Shown piece after piece: positions 9,315 through 18,749 of a stretch of 43,680 bases of DNA. Every line of letters begins with the position of its first letter. Position 1 is the first letter of the stretch. The translations under genes and the position numbers were made by a program. Origin of the DNA: Actinomycetes bacterium (GTDB lineage Bacteria; Actinomycetota; Coriobacteriia; Anaerosomatales; Anaerosomataceae); assembly GCA_021373175.1 (NCBI GenBank), contig JAJFTE010000014.1, forward strand, positions 1-43,680, written 5' to 3'. Under the pieces are notes generated by a model. That model searched no databases and was not told where the DNA came from. It was given only the letters and a program-made list of their open reading frames with translations.

Positions 9315-10268
9315 ATGCTCCGCTACATTCTTAGACGGATCATGCAGTTCATCCCTGTATTTTTCGGGGTGACCCTGCTCCTGTTCTTGATCACTACCAT
9401 TCTGCCTGGCGATCCGGTCGCTCTTCGGGCGGGTGAGAAGAAGTTGCCTCCCGCCGTTTACGCAGAGATGCGTCATGCGTACGGCCTCGATAAGCCCTGG
9501 TACGCGCAGTACGTGGATTATCTCGGTAAGCTTTCCAAGGGCGATCTGGGCACATCTATAGCCAGCGGGCGCAAAGTGGTGGACATCTTCAAGGAGACGT
9601 ATCCATACACCTTGAGACTTGCGCTTGCGGCCATTGTCTTGGAAATCCTCGTCGGCATCGGTGCAGGTCTGGTCTCGGCGATCAAGCAATATACGATCTG
9701 GGACACGCTCGTGACGCTCTCGACGTCCATTCTCGTCGCGCTTCCCGTGTTCTGGCTCGGTATCGTGTTGCAGTACATCTTCGGAATCCAGCTGAACATC
9801 TTGCCGATCTCGGGGGCGAGCAGTGCCCGCTTCACCGCTTTTGCGCACCTCATCCTCCCGGCTATCACACTGGCGTCCGTTTCGACCGCGTACGCGGCCC
9901 GGATCATGAGGAGCCAGCTGCTTGAGGTCCAGAGCCAGGACTATGTTCGCACAGCGTACGCGAAGGGACTTTCTCCCTCGCGTGTGCTCTGGGGGCACGA
10001 GATGAAGAACGCCCTCATTCCTGTCGTGACGTTCATTGGTCTCGACCTGGGAGCGATGCTGTCCGGTGCCATTCTCACAGAGACCATTTTCAACTGGCCC
10101 GGCGTCGGTTTCACGATCTACCGCGCGATCGGTGCGCGCGACTTTCCGGTGGTGTTCGGTGGCGTCACGCTCGTCTTGCTGGCCGTGCTGTTCGTAAACC
10201 TGCTCGTCGATGTCTCGTATGCATTCCTCGATCCGCGGATTCGCTACGGCGCCGCGAATGAGGGGTGA
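9315..10268 (+). CDS. oppB: Peptide ABC transporter permease (OppB/DppB type)
   Basis: The 317-residue product is an integral membrane permease of the binding-protein-dependent transport family. It begins with MLRYILRRIMQFIPVFFGVT, a typical OppB N-terminal helix, followed by the LPGDPV segment and several hydrophobic helices. The cytoplasmic coupling motif (EAA loop), which contacts the ATPase, appears around YVRTAYAKGLSPSRVLWGHE (about residues 212-231). With OppC it forms the membrane channel. The ATG at 9315 follows AAAGGAT. It ends next to the start region of oppC. Confidence 0.93.
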   Translation: MLRYILRRIMQFIPVFFGVTLLLFLITTILPGDPVALRAGEKKLPPAVYAEMRHAYGLDKPWYAQYVDYLGKLSKGDLGTSIASGRKVVDIFKETYPYTLRLALAAIVLEILVGIGAGLVSAIKQYTIWDTLVTLSTSILVALPVFWLGIVLQYIFGIQLNILPISGASSARFTAFAHLILPAITLASVSTAYAARIMRSQLLEVQSQDYVRTAYAKGLSPSRVLWGHEMKNALIPVVTFIGLDLGAMLSGAILTETIFNWPGVGFTIYRAIGARDFPVVFGGVTLVLLAVLFVNLLVDVSYAFLDPRIRYGAANEG

Positions 10269-10273
10269 TCGCA

Positions 10274-11266
10274 ATGACTCGAGATAAGGACATCGTGATC
10301 GATCGCGCCGAGGGCCACGCCGTCAAAGACTATCGGTCCGGCATGCCGTCAACGCCACCGACGCAGCCCGAAGAGCAGCATGCGGCGGATGAGAACCGCA
10401 CCCTGTGGGGCGACGCATGGTACCGTCTTCGCAAGAACCGTCTCGCCATCATTGCTCTCGTGTGGCTTGTCATTGTAGCGATCGCGGCCATCACCGCGGA
10501 TGCCTGGGTACCCCAGACGTTCGGCAGCCCAACGTACTTCGACACGGCGAAGGTCGCGGCGCAACGGCTCCAGTCGCCGTCACTGGAACACCCCATGGGG
10601 ACCGACGACATCGGACGTGACGTGTTCGCCCGGGTTGTGTACGGCTCCCGTATCTCGCTTACGGTCGGTATCCTTGCAGTTGTCGTGTCACTCGTCATCG
10701 GTTTGATCCTGGGGTCGCTCTCGGCGTTCTACGGGGGATTCATCGATGCCTTCATCATGCGCGTTGCGGACATCTTTCTCGCATTTCCCTACATTCTGTT
10801 CGCCATCCTGCTCCTGTCCGTTCTTCCTGAGAACCTGCGCGGCATCGCTCCCGTCTTCCTGACCATCGGAATCCTGGGCTGGCCTTCAATCGCCCGTGTC
10901 TTTCGTTCGTCGGTCCTCTCGGTCAAGGAGAACGATTACGTCGAAGCGGGGCGCGCTCTTGGCGCTGGTGATATCCGTTTGATGCTTCGACACATTCTCC
11001 CGAATGCGGTCGCACCGATCGTGGTGTACGGCACGATGTCGGTGGGTGGCGCGATTCTCACCGAGGCGGCGTTGTCCTTCCTGGGCCTCGGCCTTCCTCC
11101 AGGATCGCCTTCGTGGGGCGGCATGATCCAGGACGGCAGGAACTATCTGACTTCGAACCCGGGTGTGGTGATCTGGCCCGGCCTTGCCATCTTGAGCACC
11201 GTGCTGGCTTTCACCCTGCTTGGTGATGGAATCCGTGACGCCCTCGACGTTAAGCTGAAGGATTAG
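10274..11266 (+). CDS. oppC: Peptide ABC transporter permease (OppC/DppC type)
   Basis: The 330-residue product is the second permease subunit. It has the OppC layout: a polar N-terminal tail, one helix (about residues 53-75), an extracellular segment with HPMGTDDIGRDVFARVVYGSR, then five more helices with the coupling motif NDYVEAGRALGAGDIRLMLRHI. The ATG at 10274 is preferred because GAGGGG lies about eight bases upstream; a GTG at 10265 that overlaps the oppB stop would add three residues and has its Shine-Dalgarno too close. It is followed two bases later by oppD. Confidence 0.92.
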   Translation: MTRDKDIVIDRAEGHAVKDYRSGMPSTPPTQPEEQHAADENRTLWGDAWYRLRKNRLAIIALVWLVIVAIAAITADAWVPQTFGSPTYFDTAKVAAQRLQSPSLEHPMGTDDIGRDVFARVVYGSRISLTVGILAVVVSLVIGLILGSLSAFYGGFIDAFIMRVADIFLAFPYILFAILLLSVLPENLRGIAPVFLTIGILGWPSIARVFRSSVLSVKENDYVEAGRALGAGDIRLMLRHILPNAVAPIVVYGTMSVGGAILTEAALSFLGLGLPPGSPSWGGMIQDGRNYLTSNPGVVIWPGLAILSTVLAFTLLGDGIRDALDVKLKD

Positions 11267-11268
11267 GG

Positions 11269-12288
11269 ATGGCTGGCGAACTGCTCAAGCTCGACGATCT
11301 GAAGATGTATTTTCATACCCGTGACGGTGTCGTGAAGGCAGTCGATGGGGTTTCGTACACACTGAATCCCGGAGAGACGCTTGGGGTTGTGGGCGAATCG
11401 GGGTCGGGTAAGTCCGTCACGGCGCTGACGATGATGCGGCTCGTGCCGATGCCGCCGGGCAAGATCGAGGGCGGCGAGGTCCTGTTCAAAGGTGAATCGC
11501 TCCTCACCATGAAGGAAGAGCAGGTCCGCGACATTCGTGGAAACCGGATCGCGATGATCTTCCAGGATCCGATGACGTCGCTCAATCCGGTGTACCGTAT
11601 CGGCCATCAGATCGCCGAGCCCCTGATGGTCCATAAGGGCATGAGTAAGGCACAGGCGCATGAGCGGGCTGTCGAGCTGCTCGAGATGGTGGGCATCCCC
11701 AACGCCGCCGACCGCGCGGGAGACTACCCCCACCAATTCTCCGGAGGAATGCGGCAGCGTGCGATGATCGCCATGGCGCTATCATGCGATCCCGATGTCC
11801 TGATCGCCGATGAGCCGACGACAGCGCTTGACGTGACGATCCAGGCTCAGATCCTTGAACTCATGCAGGCACTTCAAAAGCGGACCGGAACCGCCATCAT
11901 CATGATCACCCACGACTTGGGGGTGGTTGCAGACATGGCAAACAACATTCTGGTGATGTATGCAGGACGCCCGGTCGAGTTCGGGACGACCGATCAGGTC
12001 TTCTACCAGCCGCGTCATCCATACACGTGGGGGCTGATGGACAGTCTTCCCACGCAGAACCTGACCGAGAAGAGCGCGCTTCACCCGATCAAGGGTCAAC
12101 CACCCAGTTTATTGCATGTTCCGACTGGGTGCTCGTTCCATCCCAGATGCCCGTACGCAAAGGATGTCTGTGGCACGATGGATCCGCCGCTTGTCGATCT
12201 CGGTGGAGGTCACCTCTCCGCGTGTCTGTTCTCCGGCGATCCTGGCTTCGAGCGAAGGGTCGTCGAGTACGCGGAGGTGCCGGAATGA
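11269..12288 (+). CDS. oppD: Peptide ABC transporter ATP-binding protein (OppD/DppD type)
   Basis: The 339-residue product is an ABC ATPase that powers peptide import. Walker A is GESGSGKS (42-49), the Q-loop is in [12 protein letters not shown], the signature is FSGGMRQR (157-164), Walker B is VLIADEP (177-183) and the switch histidine lies in MITHDLG. The C-terminal oligopeptide-transporter extension carries the cysteine cluster [14 protein letters not shown], which in some relatives binds an iron-sulfur cluster. Its stop overlaps the oppF start (ATGA). Confidence 0.94.
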   Translation: MAGELLKLDDLKMYFHTRDGVVKAVDGVSYTLNPGETLGVVGESGSGKSVTALTMMRLVPMPPGKIEGGEVLFKGESLLTMKEEQVRDIRGNRIAMIFQDPMTSLNPVYRIGHQIAEPLMVHKGMSKAQAHERAVELLEMVGIPNAADRAGDYPHQFSGGMRQRAMIAMALSCDPDVLIADEPTTALDVTIQAQILELMQALQKRTGTAIIMITHDLGVVADMANNILVMYAGRPVEFGTTDQVFYQPRHPYTWGLMDSLPTQNLTEKSALHPIKGQPPSLLHVPTGCSFHPRCPYAKDVCGTMDPPLVDLGGGHLSACLFSGDPGFERRVVEYAEVPE

Positions 12289-13325
12289 GCGATCTTCTGA
12301 GAGTCGAGCACTTGACCAAGCACTTTGCGGTGCACCAGCGCTTCTTGGGCTCGAGGGTCGGCAACTACGTCAGCGCCGTGGACGACGTGTCGTTCAACGT
12401 CAGAGAAGGAGAGACCTTAGGTCTTGTGGGCGAGTCTGGGTGCGGCAAGTCAACGACCGGCCGCTGCATCATTCGGTTGACCGAGCCTACATCCGGCTCG
12501 ATCTTCTTCGAGGATCGCAACGTTGGTGAGCTTCAGGGCAAGGATCTGAAGGCGTTTCGCAGACAAGCGCAGTTCATCTTCCAGGACCCTTATGCCTCCC
12601 TCAATCCGCGTATGACGATCGGCGAGATCATCTCTGAGCCGCTCGCGATCCATGGCGAAGGCACGCGTGCCGAGCGACAGTCGCGCGCAAAGGAGCTGCT
12701 CGATGTGGTGGGGCTCAATCCCGAGCACATCAGCCGGTATCCGCATGAGTTCTCGGGCGGGCAGCGTCAGCGCATCGGCATCGCGCGCGCGCTCGCGTTG
12801 AATCCGAAGCTGCTGATCTGCGATGAGCCTGTCTCGGCGCTCGATGTCTCGATTCAGGCGCAGGTGCTGAACCTTCTGGATCGTCTGCAAGACGAGTTCG
12901 GGCTGACGTATGTCTTCATCGCGCACGATCTGTCGGTCGTTCAGCACATCTCCGATCGTATCGCGGTCATGTACCTGGGCAAGCTCGTCGAGGTCTCTGA
13001 CTGGAAGAGCCTGTACATGCAGCCGTATCACCCGTACACGCAGTCGCTGCTTTCGGCTGTGCCTCTTCCGGATCCGGATCGCCAGCGCAATCGAGAGCGC
13101 ATCCTCCTTGAGGGTGACCCTCCGAGCCCTATCGATCCGCCGACGGGATGCCGCTTTCACACGCGTTGTCCAATTGCCCAGGAGATCTGCAGCAATAAGG
13201 AGCCCGAACTGCTCCAGGTCGCCTCGGGGCATACGGCTGCGTGCCATTTCGCCGCGCCCAACCCGGTGCCGGTCGGAGTGAAGGGCACCACAGCTGCCAC
13301 AGCTGTCGCAGCGGTTTCGGGCTAG
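12285..13325 (+). CDS. oppF: Peptide ABC transporter ATP-binding protein (OppF/DppF type)
   Basis: The 346-residue product is the partner ATPase of OppD. Walker A is GESGCGKS (49-56), followed by [19 protein letters not shown], the signature [15 protein letters not shown], Walker B LLICDEP and the FIAHDLSVV switch region. The C-terminal extension again has a four-cysteine cluster ([14 protein letters not shown] and a later ACHF). The ATG at 12285 overlaps the oppD stop; upstream in-frame codons (to 12027) shadow oppD. It is the last gene of the transporter operon; a tRNA promoter follows. Confidence 0.93.
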   Translation: MSDLLRVEHLTKHFAVHQRFLGSRVGNYVSAVDDVSFNVREGETLGLVGESGCGKSTTGRCIIRLTEPTSGSIFFEDRNVGELQGKDLKAFRRQAQFIFQDPYASLNPRMTIGEIISEPLAIHGEGTRAERQSRAKELLDVVGLNPEHISRYPHEFSGGQRQRIGIARALALNPKLLICDEPVSALDVSIQAQVLNLLDRLQDEFGLTYVFIAHDLSVVQHISDRIAVMYLGKLVEVSDWKSLYMQPYHPYTQSLLSAVPLPDPDRQRNRERILLEGDPPSPIDPPTGCRFHTRCPIAQEICSNKEPELLQVASGHTAACHFAAPNPVPVGVKGTTAATAVAAVSG

Positions 13326-13351
13326 GCAGAGCCCGAAAGCATTGCTATACT
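13323..13351 (+). promoter_or_regulatory. Promoter for tRNA-Leu
   Basis: An extended -10 (TGC-TATACT, hexamer 13346-13351) lies 33 bases before the tRNA. TAGGCA (13323-13328) is a moderate -35 at 17 bases spacing and overlaps the oppF stop codon. Confidence 0.6.
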
Positions 13352-13383
13352 TCCGTTCGCTGCCCTTTGGGTTGGCTGGAAGT

Positions 13384-13469
13384 GTCGGAGTGGCGGAATG
13401 GCAGACGCGCTAGGTTGAGGGCCTAGTGTCCCCAGGGACGTGCGGGTTCAACTCCCGCCTCCGACACCA
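13384..13469 (+). tRNA. tRNA-Leu (anticodon GAG)
   Basis: An 86-base tRNA with a long variable arm, as expected for leucine. The acceptor stem pairs GTCGGAG (13384-13390) with CTCCGAC (13459-13465); the discriminator is A and CCA is encoded (13467-13469). The anticodon loop TTGAGGG places GAG at 13417-13419, flanked by stem CTAGG/CCTAG. The T arm contains GGTTCAACTC. Confidence 0.96.
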
Positions 13470-13479
13470 TGAAATGCGC

Positions 13480-13515
13480 AAGAGAGTCTCCTCGGTGGGG
13501 AGGCTCTCTTCTTGT
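13480..13515 (+). terminator. Terminator between tRNA-Leu and the convergent phosphatase gene
   Basis: AAGAGAGTCTCC (13480-13491) pairs with GGAGGCTCTCTT (13499-13510), 12 positions with one G-T wobble, and is followed by CTTGT. It lies between converging genes and could stop transcription in both directions, since the other strand reads AAGAGAG after the stem as well. Confidence 0.7.
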
Positions 13516-13523
13516 GGCACGGC

Positions 13524-15557
13524 CTATGCCGGCGGCAGCAGCGTGACCGCAACGATAGCTATGTCGTCAGTGTGCTGGTCCCCCGAAAACTTCGTGACTT
13601 CGTCCATAAGCGAATCGACGATGAGTTGTGGACCCGTGTCGCGCATCGTATCGAGCAGTGTGTGGACCCGGTCCTCGCCGAAGAATTCCTTGCCACGCCG
13701 CGCGTCCGGCAGCCCGTCGCTGAACATGACCATGGATTCCCCACGGCCAAGCGTGATCCGAAACTGCTCAAAGGTCGCATCCGGCCAAATGCCGAGCGGA
13801 CGGTTCCTGAGCGCATCGTGTCTGATACAGCCGGATGAGGTGCAAACGAACGGATCAGGATGACCGGCGCTGCACATGTCTACGACCCCGGTGTCCGTAG
13901 TGATAATGGCGTAGGCGGCGGTCGCGAAGACGCCTTCGGGGAGCAGTCGCACAAGCGCCTCATTGGCCGAAGCCAGGACCGCCGAAGGCGGCGCTCCCGG
14001 AGTGCTGAACGCATGGAGCGTCGTGCGCACGATCGAGCTCGCCGCCGCCGCCGCTATGCCTTTGCCGGCGACGTCTCCAAGCACCACCGCGATGCGCCCT
14101 TCGCCGAGCTCGAAGGCGTCGTAGAAGTCGCCACCGCTCAAAGCGAGCTCGTCAGCGGACCGGTATGCATGCCCGAATGCGACGCCCGGCAACGATTCCG
14201 GAAAGGTCAGCATCGCGCCCTGGAGCGTGTCGGCGATCTCCCGCTGCGCCGAGTAGAGCCGTGCGTTGTCGAATGCGAGAGCAAGAGAAACGGAGAGCCG
14301 CCGTGCGAACTCGCGGTCGGTATCTCGGAAGTGCCGTTCCGTGTTGCGCACATGGAACGTGAGAATCCCGAACACCCGGCCGCCGTTCATGAGCGGCACC
14401 GTGAGCAGCCCGGTGATCCCGAGGCGGGTGGCGAAGCCGGTATCCACGCGAGGATCGGCGATCGCATCGTGCACCATCAGCGGGGAACGGGACTCAGCGG
14501 CGAGGAACAGGTGCCTGCCGGAGACCGTGTCAAACAGCGAGCCGACGAAATCGGCCGGCAGGTGGTAGGCGTGCGCAACACGCCAGCCCTCCCCCTCGCG
14601 AAGACTTATGGCAGCCGAGTCGGCGTGTACTGCCTCTGCTGCGCCGACGAGGGCTCTTCGGAGGATCTCGTCGAGATCGAGCGTCGAGCTTACCGCTGCG
14701 TCGATCGTGCCGAGGGTTTCGGAGAGTTCGGCTTCGCGTCGGATCCGCGCTTCACGCTCGCTCAAGACGCGGTTCGTCTCGGCGAGCTCCCTGAACAGTA
14801 CCTCGTGCGGTTCGGTGAGCGCGCTTTGGACGATCGCCTTGTAGAGCAGGTAGACCGCGAGGATGCGCAGGTAGTGGCCGACCAGGTTCATCGCGCCGTA
14901 CGGATCGGAGTACAGCGTGAACGACAGCTCGGAGAGGATCGTGACGACGATCGACCATGACATCATCTTGAGGACGGACGGCTGGAAATGCTCGGCACGG
15001 CCTCGAAGCAGCAGGAGCGCCGCGATGAACAGCCCGCAGATCACGTACTCGGCTCCGATCTTGAACGACGTCAAGCCGTTCGGTCCGAGACACAGCGGGA
15101 AGATCCTCCACCAAAAGATCAGCGCGAAGGTCAGCGCCACCGCGAACGTCCACAACGCGGTGACGATGCGCATATCAAGCTTCTTGCCGAAGAAGCTGGG
15201 AGCGGCTACCAGTCCGAGCGCCTGGAGCCCGCGTGCGGCAATCCACAGCTGCGTAGCGGCGTCGGGTGCCGCGCCGGGTATGACGCCCATGCCTTTGTAC
15301 GTGAGCAGATGAGCGGCGTCGATGGTGCCCACCGCCAGCGATGCGACGCCGAGAAACACGAGATACTGGTTCTGGACGAATTGGCGGCTGTTCCACATCA
15401 CCATGAACACGCACGCTGACACGATGATCGCGAAAAGTTCAGCCAGACTGTGGAACAGGAGGTAACTCTCAGCGCGCGCGAAATACAGCAAGACGAGCAC
15501 CGTCACGGCCCCAAGAGCACCGGTGAGAGCGTCGTGCGGTTCGCGTCGTGTTTGCAT
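13524..15557 (-). CDS. Membrane MASE3-GAF-SpoIIE protein phosphatase
   Basis: The 677-residue product joins three parts. Residues 1-245 contain about seven or eight membrane helices with the look of the MASE3 sensor domain (for example HLLTYKGMGV and the FYSDPYGAMNLVGHYLR-like segment near 216-231). A short coiled linker leads to a GAF domain (about 290-435). The C-terminus (about 455-675) is a SpoIIE/RsbU-type PP2C phosphatase with metal-binding GGDFYD (475-480), GDVAGKG (494-500) and FSDGLPDAR. Such proteins dephosphorylate STAS-domain anti-anti-sigma factors in response to a signal. The ATG at 15557 is the first codon of the frame. Its target may be the STAS-HATPase protein at 32621, which is an inference. 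Confidence 0.88.
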   Translation of the reverse strand: MQTRREPHDALTGALGAVTVLVLLYFARAESYLLFHSLAELFAIIVSACVFMVMWNSRQFVQNQYLVFLGVASLAVGTIDAAHLLTYKGMGVIPGAAPDAATQLWIAARGLQALGLVAAPSFFGKKLDMRIVTALWTFAVALTFALIFWWRIFPLCLGPNGLTSFKIGAEYVICGLFIAALLLLRGRAEHFQPSVLKMMSWSIVVTILSELSFTLYSDPYGAMNLVGHYLRILAVYLLYKAIVQSALTEPHEVLFRELAETNRVLSEREARIRREAELSETLGTIDAAVSSTLDLDEILRRALVGAAEAVHADSAAISLREGEGWRVAHAYHLPADFVGSLFDTVSGRHLFLAAESRSPLMVHDAIADPRVDTGFATRLGITGLLTVPLMNGGRVFGILTFHVRNTERHFRDTDREFARRLSVSLALAFDNARLYSAQREIADTLQGAMLTFPESLPGVAFGHAYRSADELALSGGDFYDAFELGEGRIAVVLGDVAGKGIAAAAASSIVRTTLHAFSTPGAPPSAVLASANEALVRLLPEGVFATAAYAIITTDTGVVDMCSAGHPDPFVCTSSGCIRHDALRNRPLGIWPDATFEQFRITLGRGESMVMFSDGLPDARRGKEFFGEDRVHTLLDTMRDTGPQLIVDSLMDEVTKFSGDQHTDDIAIVAVTLLPPA

Positions 15558-15602
15558 GCGCCGATTCTACCAGGTGATTCTCGTAGTTGGCGGTGCGGCG
15601 GC

Positions 15603-15608
15603 TATACT
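15603..15608 (+). promoter_or_regulatory. -10 box (TATACT) before the radical SAM pair
   Basis: TATACT lies 25 bases before the ATG at 15633, in the divergent gap next to the phosphatase gene. No good -35 hexamer is seen at 16-18 bases, so the assignment rests on the -10 and its position. Confidence 0.45.
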
Positions 15609-15632
15609 TATTGACGTTCGCGATGACAGGGG

Positions 15633-16316
15633 ATGTCGGTGATAGATGTTGCGAGGATCAAGATCGGCTCCGGAGGGCTACCATCGTGCGATCGCTGCCA
15701 TGCAGCCGAGACTCCCGCGTACCGGCCGGCGGCGGAGGTGATCGCCGAGATTGAGAGGCTCTCAGAGGCGCAGCTCGGCGCCATCGTCATGCTGGCAGGA
15801 GCCGAGGCGTTCATGCATCCGGAACTGCCGGCGCTCATCGGAGCTGCGGTTTCCTCGGGAGCGCAACGTGTCGGCCTTCAGACCGCAGGGGCGCTCTTGT
15901 CGGTGGGCGGGAATACGCCAGGTGCACTGCATGCAGGTGTACGTCATTTTGAGATCACCTTCCTGCCGGGTGATGAAGCGGCATCGGCCGGTGAGCACGA
16001 TCGGCAGCTTGAGGGCGTTCGCGACTTGTTTGAAGCGGCCGGGCGTGCTCGCGTCAAAGTCGCGATCTCGGCACGCGTGCACATCTGTCGACACACGGTG
16101 AGCCGCTTGCCCGAAGCGGTCGCGGACCTCGTTGCGGCCGGGGTCGGTGCCGTGCACATTGCTACGGCCTGGAGTGCTGGTATGGGGCCATCAGCGCTGT
16201 CCTCAGTGACTGCCGCGTGCGACACCGGCGTCGTCAATGCCGTGTGGGTCGATGTCGTGGGCGTCGCTTTGCCATCCGGCCACGCGATGCACGAGCTTTC
16301 GACGGTGCGCACGTGA
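15633..16316 (+). CDS. Incomplete radical-SAM-like protein
   Basis: The 227-residue product looks like a short, degenerate radical SAM TIM-barrel protein. Near the N-terminus PSCDRCHAAE (Cys19 and Cys22) sits where radical SAM enzymes carry CxxxCxxC, but the first cysteine is missing, so a normal iron-sulfur cluster bound by three cysteines is not expected. Downstream it has alternating strand/helix segments such as AEVIAEIERLSEAQLGAIVMLAGAEAFMHPELPALI and HFEITFLPGD, typical of the barrel. I infer it is a partner or scaffold for the next gene, the B12-binding radical SAM enzyme, whose GTG start overlaps its stop by four bases. I do not recognise a named family. Confidence 0.6.
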   Translation: MSVIDVARIKIGSGGLPSCDRCHAAETPAYRPAAEVIAEIERLSEAQLGAIVMLAGAEAFMHPELPALIGAAVSSGAQRVGLQTAGALLSVGGNTPGALHAGVRHFEITFLPGDEAASAGEHDRQLEGVRDLFEAAGRARVKVAISARVHICRHTVSRLPEAVADLVAAGVGAVHIATAWSAGMGPSALSSVTAACDTGVVNAVWVDVVGVALPSGHAMHELSTVRT

Positions 16317-17581
16317 ACGACGTCGTCAAGGTCGCGCTTCTGGCGCTCAACGCGCCCGGCTACCAGTCGCTTGCGCTTGGCTACCTGCGCGCATACGCGC
16401 AGGCGGACGAACGCCTCAAGGGTCGAGTGGCATTCCAGACGCTTGATCTCACGACCGAGGTCGATCCGTGGTGGGCTGCATACCGGGTGCTCGAACTCGA
16501 GCCCGACGTTCTCGGTATCTCGGTCACCTGCTGGAATGCTCGTGCGGTATTCGACGTGTGCCGTGTCGTGAAAGCCGCGCAACCGTCCGTCCGCATCGTG
16601 CTGGGAGGTCCCGAGGTCGGTCCGGTGGCAGAGGAGGTGCTCGCTTGCCACGCCGAAGCGGACGTCGTCGTTCGCGGAGAAGGCGAGGTCACGTTCGCGG
16701 AGCTCTTGCGCGCGATGGTGTCGGATCGCGATGTGTCGCGCGTGGCGGGTGTGACTGCCCGTACCCTCGACGGCGGTATCGTCTCGGCGGCCGACAGGGA
16801 ACTCATCGCAACACTGGACACCATTCCGTCGCCATACCTCACCGGCGTGATGACCCCGGTCGAGGGCGCCGCGTATATCGAGACATACCGCGGCTGTCCG
16901 CACCGCTGCGCGTACTGTTTCGAGGGCAAAGGCTACGGTCGTGTCAGGTCGTTCTCGAACGCGCGCATTGAATCCGAGATCCAGGCTCTCGTCGAGACGT
17001 ACGGCGTCTGCACATTCTCCTTCATCGACCCGGTCTTCAACCTCACCGACGAGCGGCTGCGCTTTCTCTCGGCAACGCTTGCGCCGTATGCCTTGCGGGG
17101 CGTTCGTCTCCATACCGTCGAAGTGGACATCGAGCGCATCAGCGAAGATGCGGCGGCCATGCTGGTCGCCGCTGGCGTAGCGTCGGTGGAAACGGGTCCG
17201 CAGAGCGTCGGGGCTACCGCGCTCGCCGCGTGCGACAGGCATTTCGACGCCGAGCGCTTCTCGGCCGGGGTCGCCGCATTGAAACAGCAGGGCATCACGG
17301 TAGAGTGCGACCTTATCGTGGGGCTACCCGGCGACACGGTGGGTGACTTCTTCGACGGTATGGAGTTCTGCTTCGACTTGGACCCGGGAAAGGTCCAGAC
17401 ATCCACGCTGCACGTGCTCCCGGGGACGGACCTGTGGCGCCGCGCCAGCGAGCTAGGGCTGCTGTACGATCCCGAGCCGCCGCATGAGATCGTTGCGACT
17501 GCGTCCATCGGCTACACCGATCTCAGGCGCGCCGAGGTTCGCGCCGCGTGGCTCCAGCGCACGTATGAAGCGCATCTGTAG
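16313..17581 (+). CDS. B12-binding domain radical SAM enzyme
   Basis: The 422-residue product has an N-terminal cobalamin-binding Rossmann-type domain (about 1-135, with LEPDVLGISVTCWN and VLGGPEVGP) and a radical SAM domain (about 185-390). The cluster motif is complete: Cys195, Cys199 and Cys202 in YRGCPHRCAYC. Later family segments are SFIDPVFN and ECDLIVGLPGDT. No DxHxxG cobalamin ligand is evident, which is common in this class. Related enzymes perform methylations, ring rearrangements or cofactor chemistry; the substrate here is unknown. The GTG at 16313 overlaps the preceding stop; the aminotransferase follows 10 bases later, so all three are probably one operon. Confidence 0.88.
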   Translation: MNDVVKVALLALNAPGYQSLALGYLRAYAQADERLKGRVAFQTLDLTTEVDPWWAAYRVLELEPDVLGISVTCWNARAVFDVCRVVKAAQPSVRIVLGGPEVGPVAEEVLACHAEADVVVRGEGEVTFAELLRAMVSDRDVSRVAGVTARTLDGGIVSAADRELIATLDTIPSPYLTGVMTPVEGAAYIETYRGCPHRCAYCFEGKGYGRVRSFSNARIESEIQALVETYGVCTFSFIDPVFNLTDERLRFLSATLAPYALRGVRLHTVEVDIERISEDAAAMLVAAGVASVETGPQSVGATALAACDRHFDAERFSAGVAALKQQGITVECDLIVGLPGDTVGDFFDGMEFCFDLDPGKVQTSTLHVLPGTDLWRRASELGLLYDPEPPHEIVATASIGYTDLRRAEVRAAWLQRTYEAHL

Positions 17582-17591
17582 AGGAGGGTGT

Positions 17592-18749
17592 GTGGACGAG
17601 GTTTCCCGCAGAGCGCGAGCCATCCGGCCGTTCGTTGTCATGGATGTGGTGGCGCGTGCCAAAGAGCTCGAAGCGTCGGGTCGCGACATCGTTCGCATGG
17701 AGATCGGCGATCCCGACTTTTCAACCCCGGCGGTGATCAAGCACGCGGCCGAGGCAGCGATGGAGGCGGGCGACACGGGCTACACGCAGTCCGCCGGTCT
17801 TCCGGATCTGAGAGATGCCATACGCGACCACTATGCCTCAGCGTACGGCGTCACCGTCGATCCTGGGAACGTCATCGTCACGCAGGGAACGTCTCCGGCG
17901 ATGCTCCTCCTGTTCGGCGCATTGCTCGACCCCGGCGACGAGGTCATCATCTCAGACCCATGCTACCCGGCGTATCCGAACTACATCGCGTTTTTGGGAG
18001 GCGTGCCGGTTTGTGTGCGTGTCAGAGCCGAGGACGGCTTCCGTTTCCGCGTTGCCGAGGTTCGTGCCGCCATCACCCCGAGGACCAAGGCGATCATGAT
18101 CAACTCGCCGGCGAATCCGATGGGTACGGTGCTCGGCCCGGATGATCTTGCCGCGCTCGCCGCGCTTGCGGAAGAAACGGGCATCTGGGTCGCCAGCGAC
18201 GAGATTTACCATGGGCTTCAGTTCGACGGACCGTCTCGGTCGATCCTTGAGTTCACCGATCGCGCTTTCGTGCTGAACGGCTTCTCGAAGGCGTACGCCA
18301 TGACCGGCTGGAGACTGGGATACCTGATCGCACCGCCGCAGTACGTGCGCCCTGCCGAGGTGATCCAGCAGAACTTCTTCCTGTGCGCCAACCATTTCGT
18401 CCAGGTCGCGGGGACTGTCGCGCTCCTGGAGGCGCAAGGCGATGTCGCTCGCATGCGGGCCGAATACGACGTGCGGCGCAGATATCTCGTCCCGGCGCTC
18501 CGTGAGGTCGGCCTTGCGATCGACGTCGAACCGACGGGCGCGTTTTACGTGTTCGCTGACGCGAGTGCATGGGGAAAGGACTCGCTTGCGCTTACCGGGC
18601 GGCTGCTCGAGGAGGCGGGCGTAGCCGTAGCCCCCGGAGTGGACTTCGGATCCGGAGGCGAAGGGTTCCTGCGATTCAGTTATGCGACATCGCTCGATCG
18701 ACTTCACGAAGGCGTACGCAGGCTGCGTGCGTGGGTGCAAGACCTGTAG
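17592..18749 (+). CDS. Class I pyridoxal-phosphate aminotransferase
   Basis: The 385-residue product is a fold-type I aminotransferase of the aspartate aminotransferase group. It shows MEIGDPDFSTP, GYTQSAGLPDLRDAI, the NSPANPMGTVL segment with the conserved Asn, SDEIYHGL and the pyridoxal-phosphate lysine Lys233 in FSKAYAMTGWRLGY; the final arginine motif is in FLRFSYA. It transfers amino groups between an amino acid and a 2-oxo acid; specificity cannot be read from the sequence. The GTG at 17592 follows GAGGAGGG at a short spacing; the longer open frame back to 17484 overlaps the radical SAM gene and is not family-like. Confidence 0.92.
   Translation: MDEVSRRARAIRPFVVMDVVARAKELEASGRDIVRMEIGDPDFSTPAVIKHAAEAAMEAGDTGYTQSAGLPDLRDAIRDHYASAYGVTVDPGNVIVTQGTSPAMLLLFGALLDPGDEVIISDPCYPAYPNYIAFLGGVPVCVRVRAEDGFRFRVAEVRAAITPRTKAIMINSPANPMGTVLGPDDLAALAALAEETGIWVASDEIYHGLQFDGPSRSILEFTDRAFVLNGFSKAYAMTGWRLGYLIAPPQYVRPAEVIQQNFFLCANHFVQVAGTVALLEAQGDVARMRAEYDVRRRYLVPALREVGLAIDVEPTGAFYVFADASAWGKDSLALTGRLLEEAGVAVAPGVDFGSGGEGFLRFSYATSLDRLHEGVRRLRAWVQDL

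Noticed and set aside
9219-10274. 351-codon minus-strand open frame
   Set aside because: It is antisense to oppB, has a composition typical of shadows and would start inside oppC.
13860-14960. 366-codon plus-strand open frame
   Set aside because: It is antisense to the MASE3-GAF-SpoIIE phosphatase, whose motifs are intact; arginine-rich shadow product.
15944-17242. 432-codon minus-strand open frame
   Set aside because: It covers the radical SAM gene pair on the opposite strand; the plus-strand motif CxxxCxxC is unmistakable.
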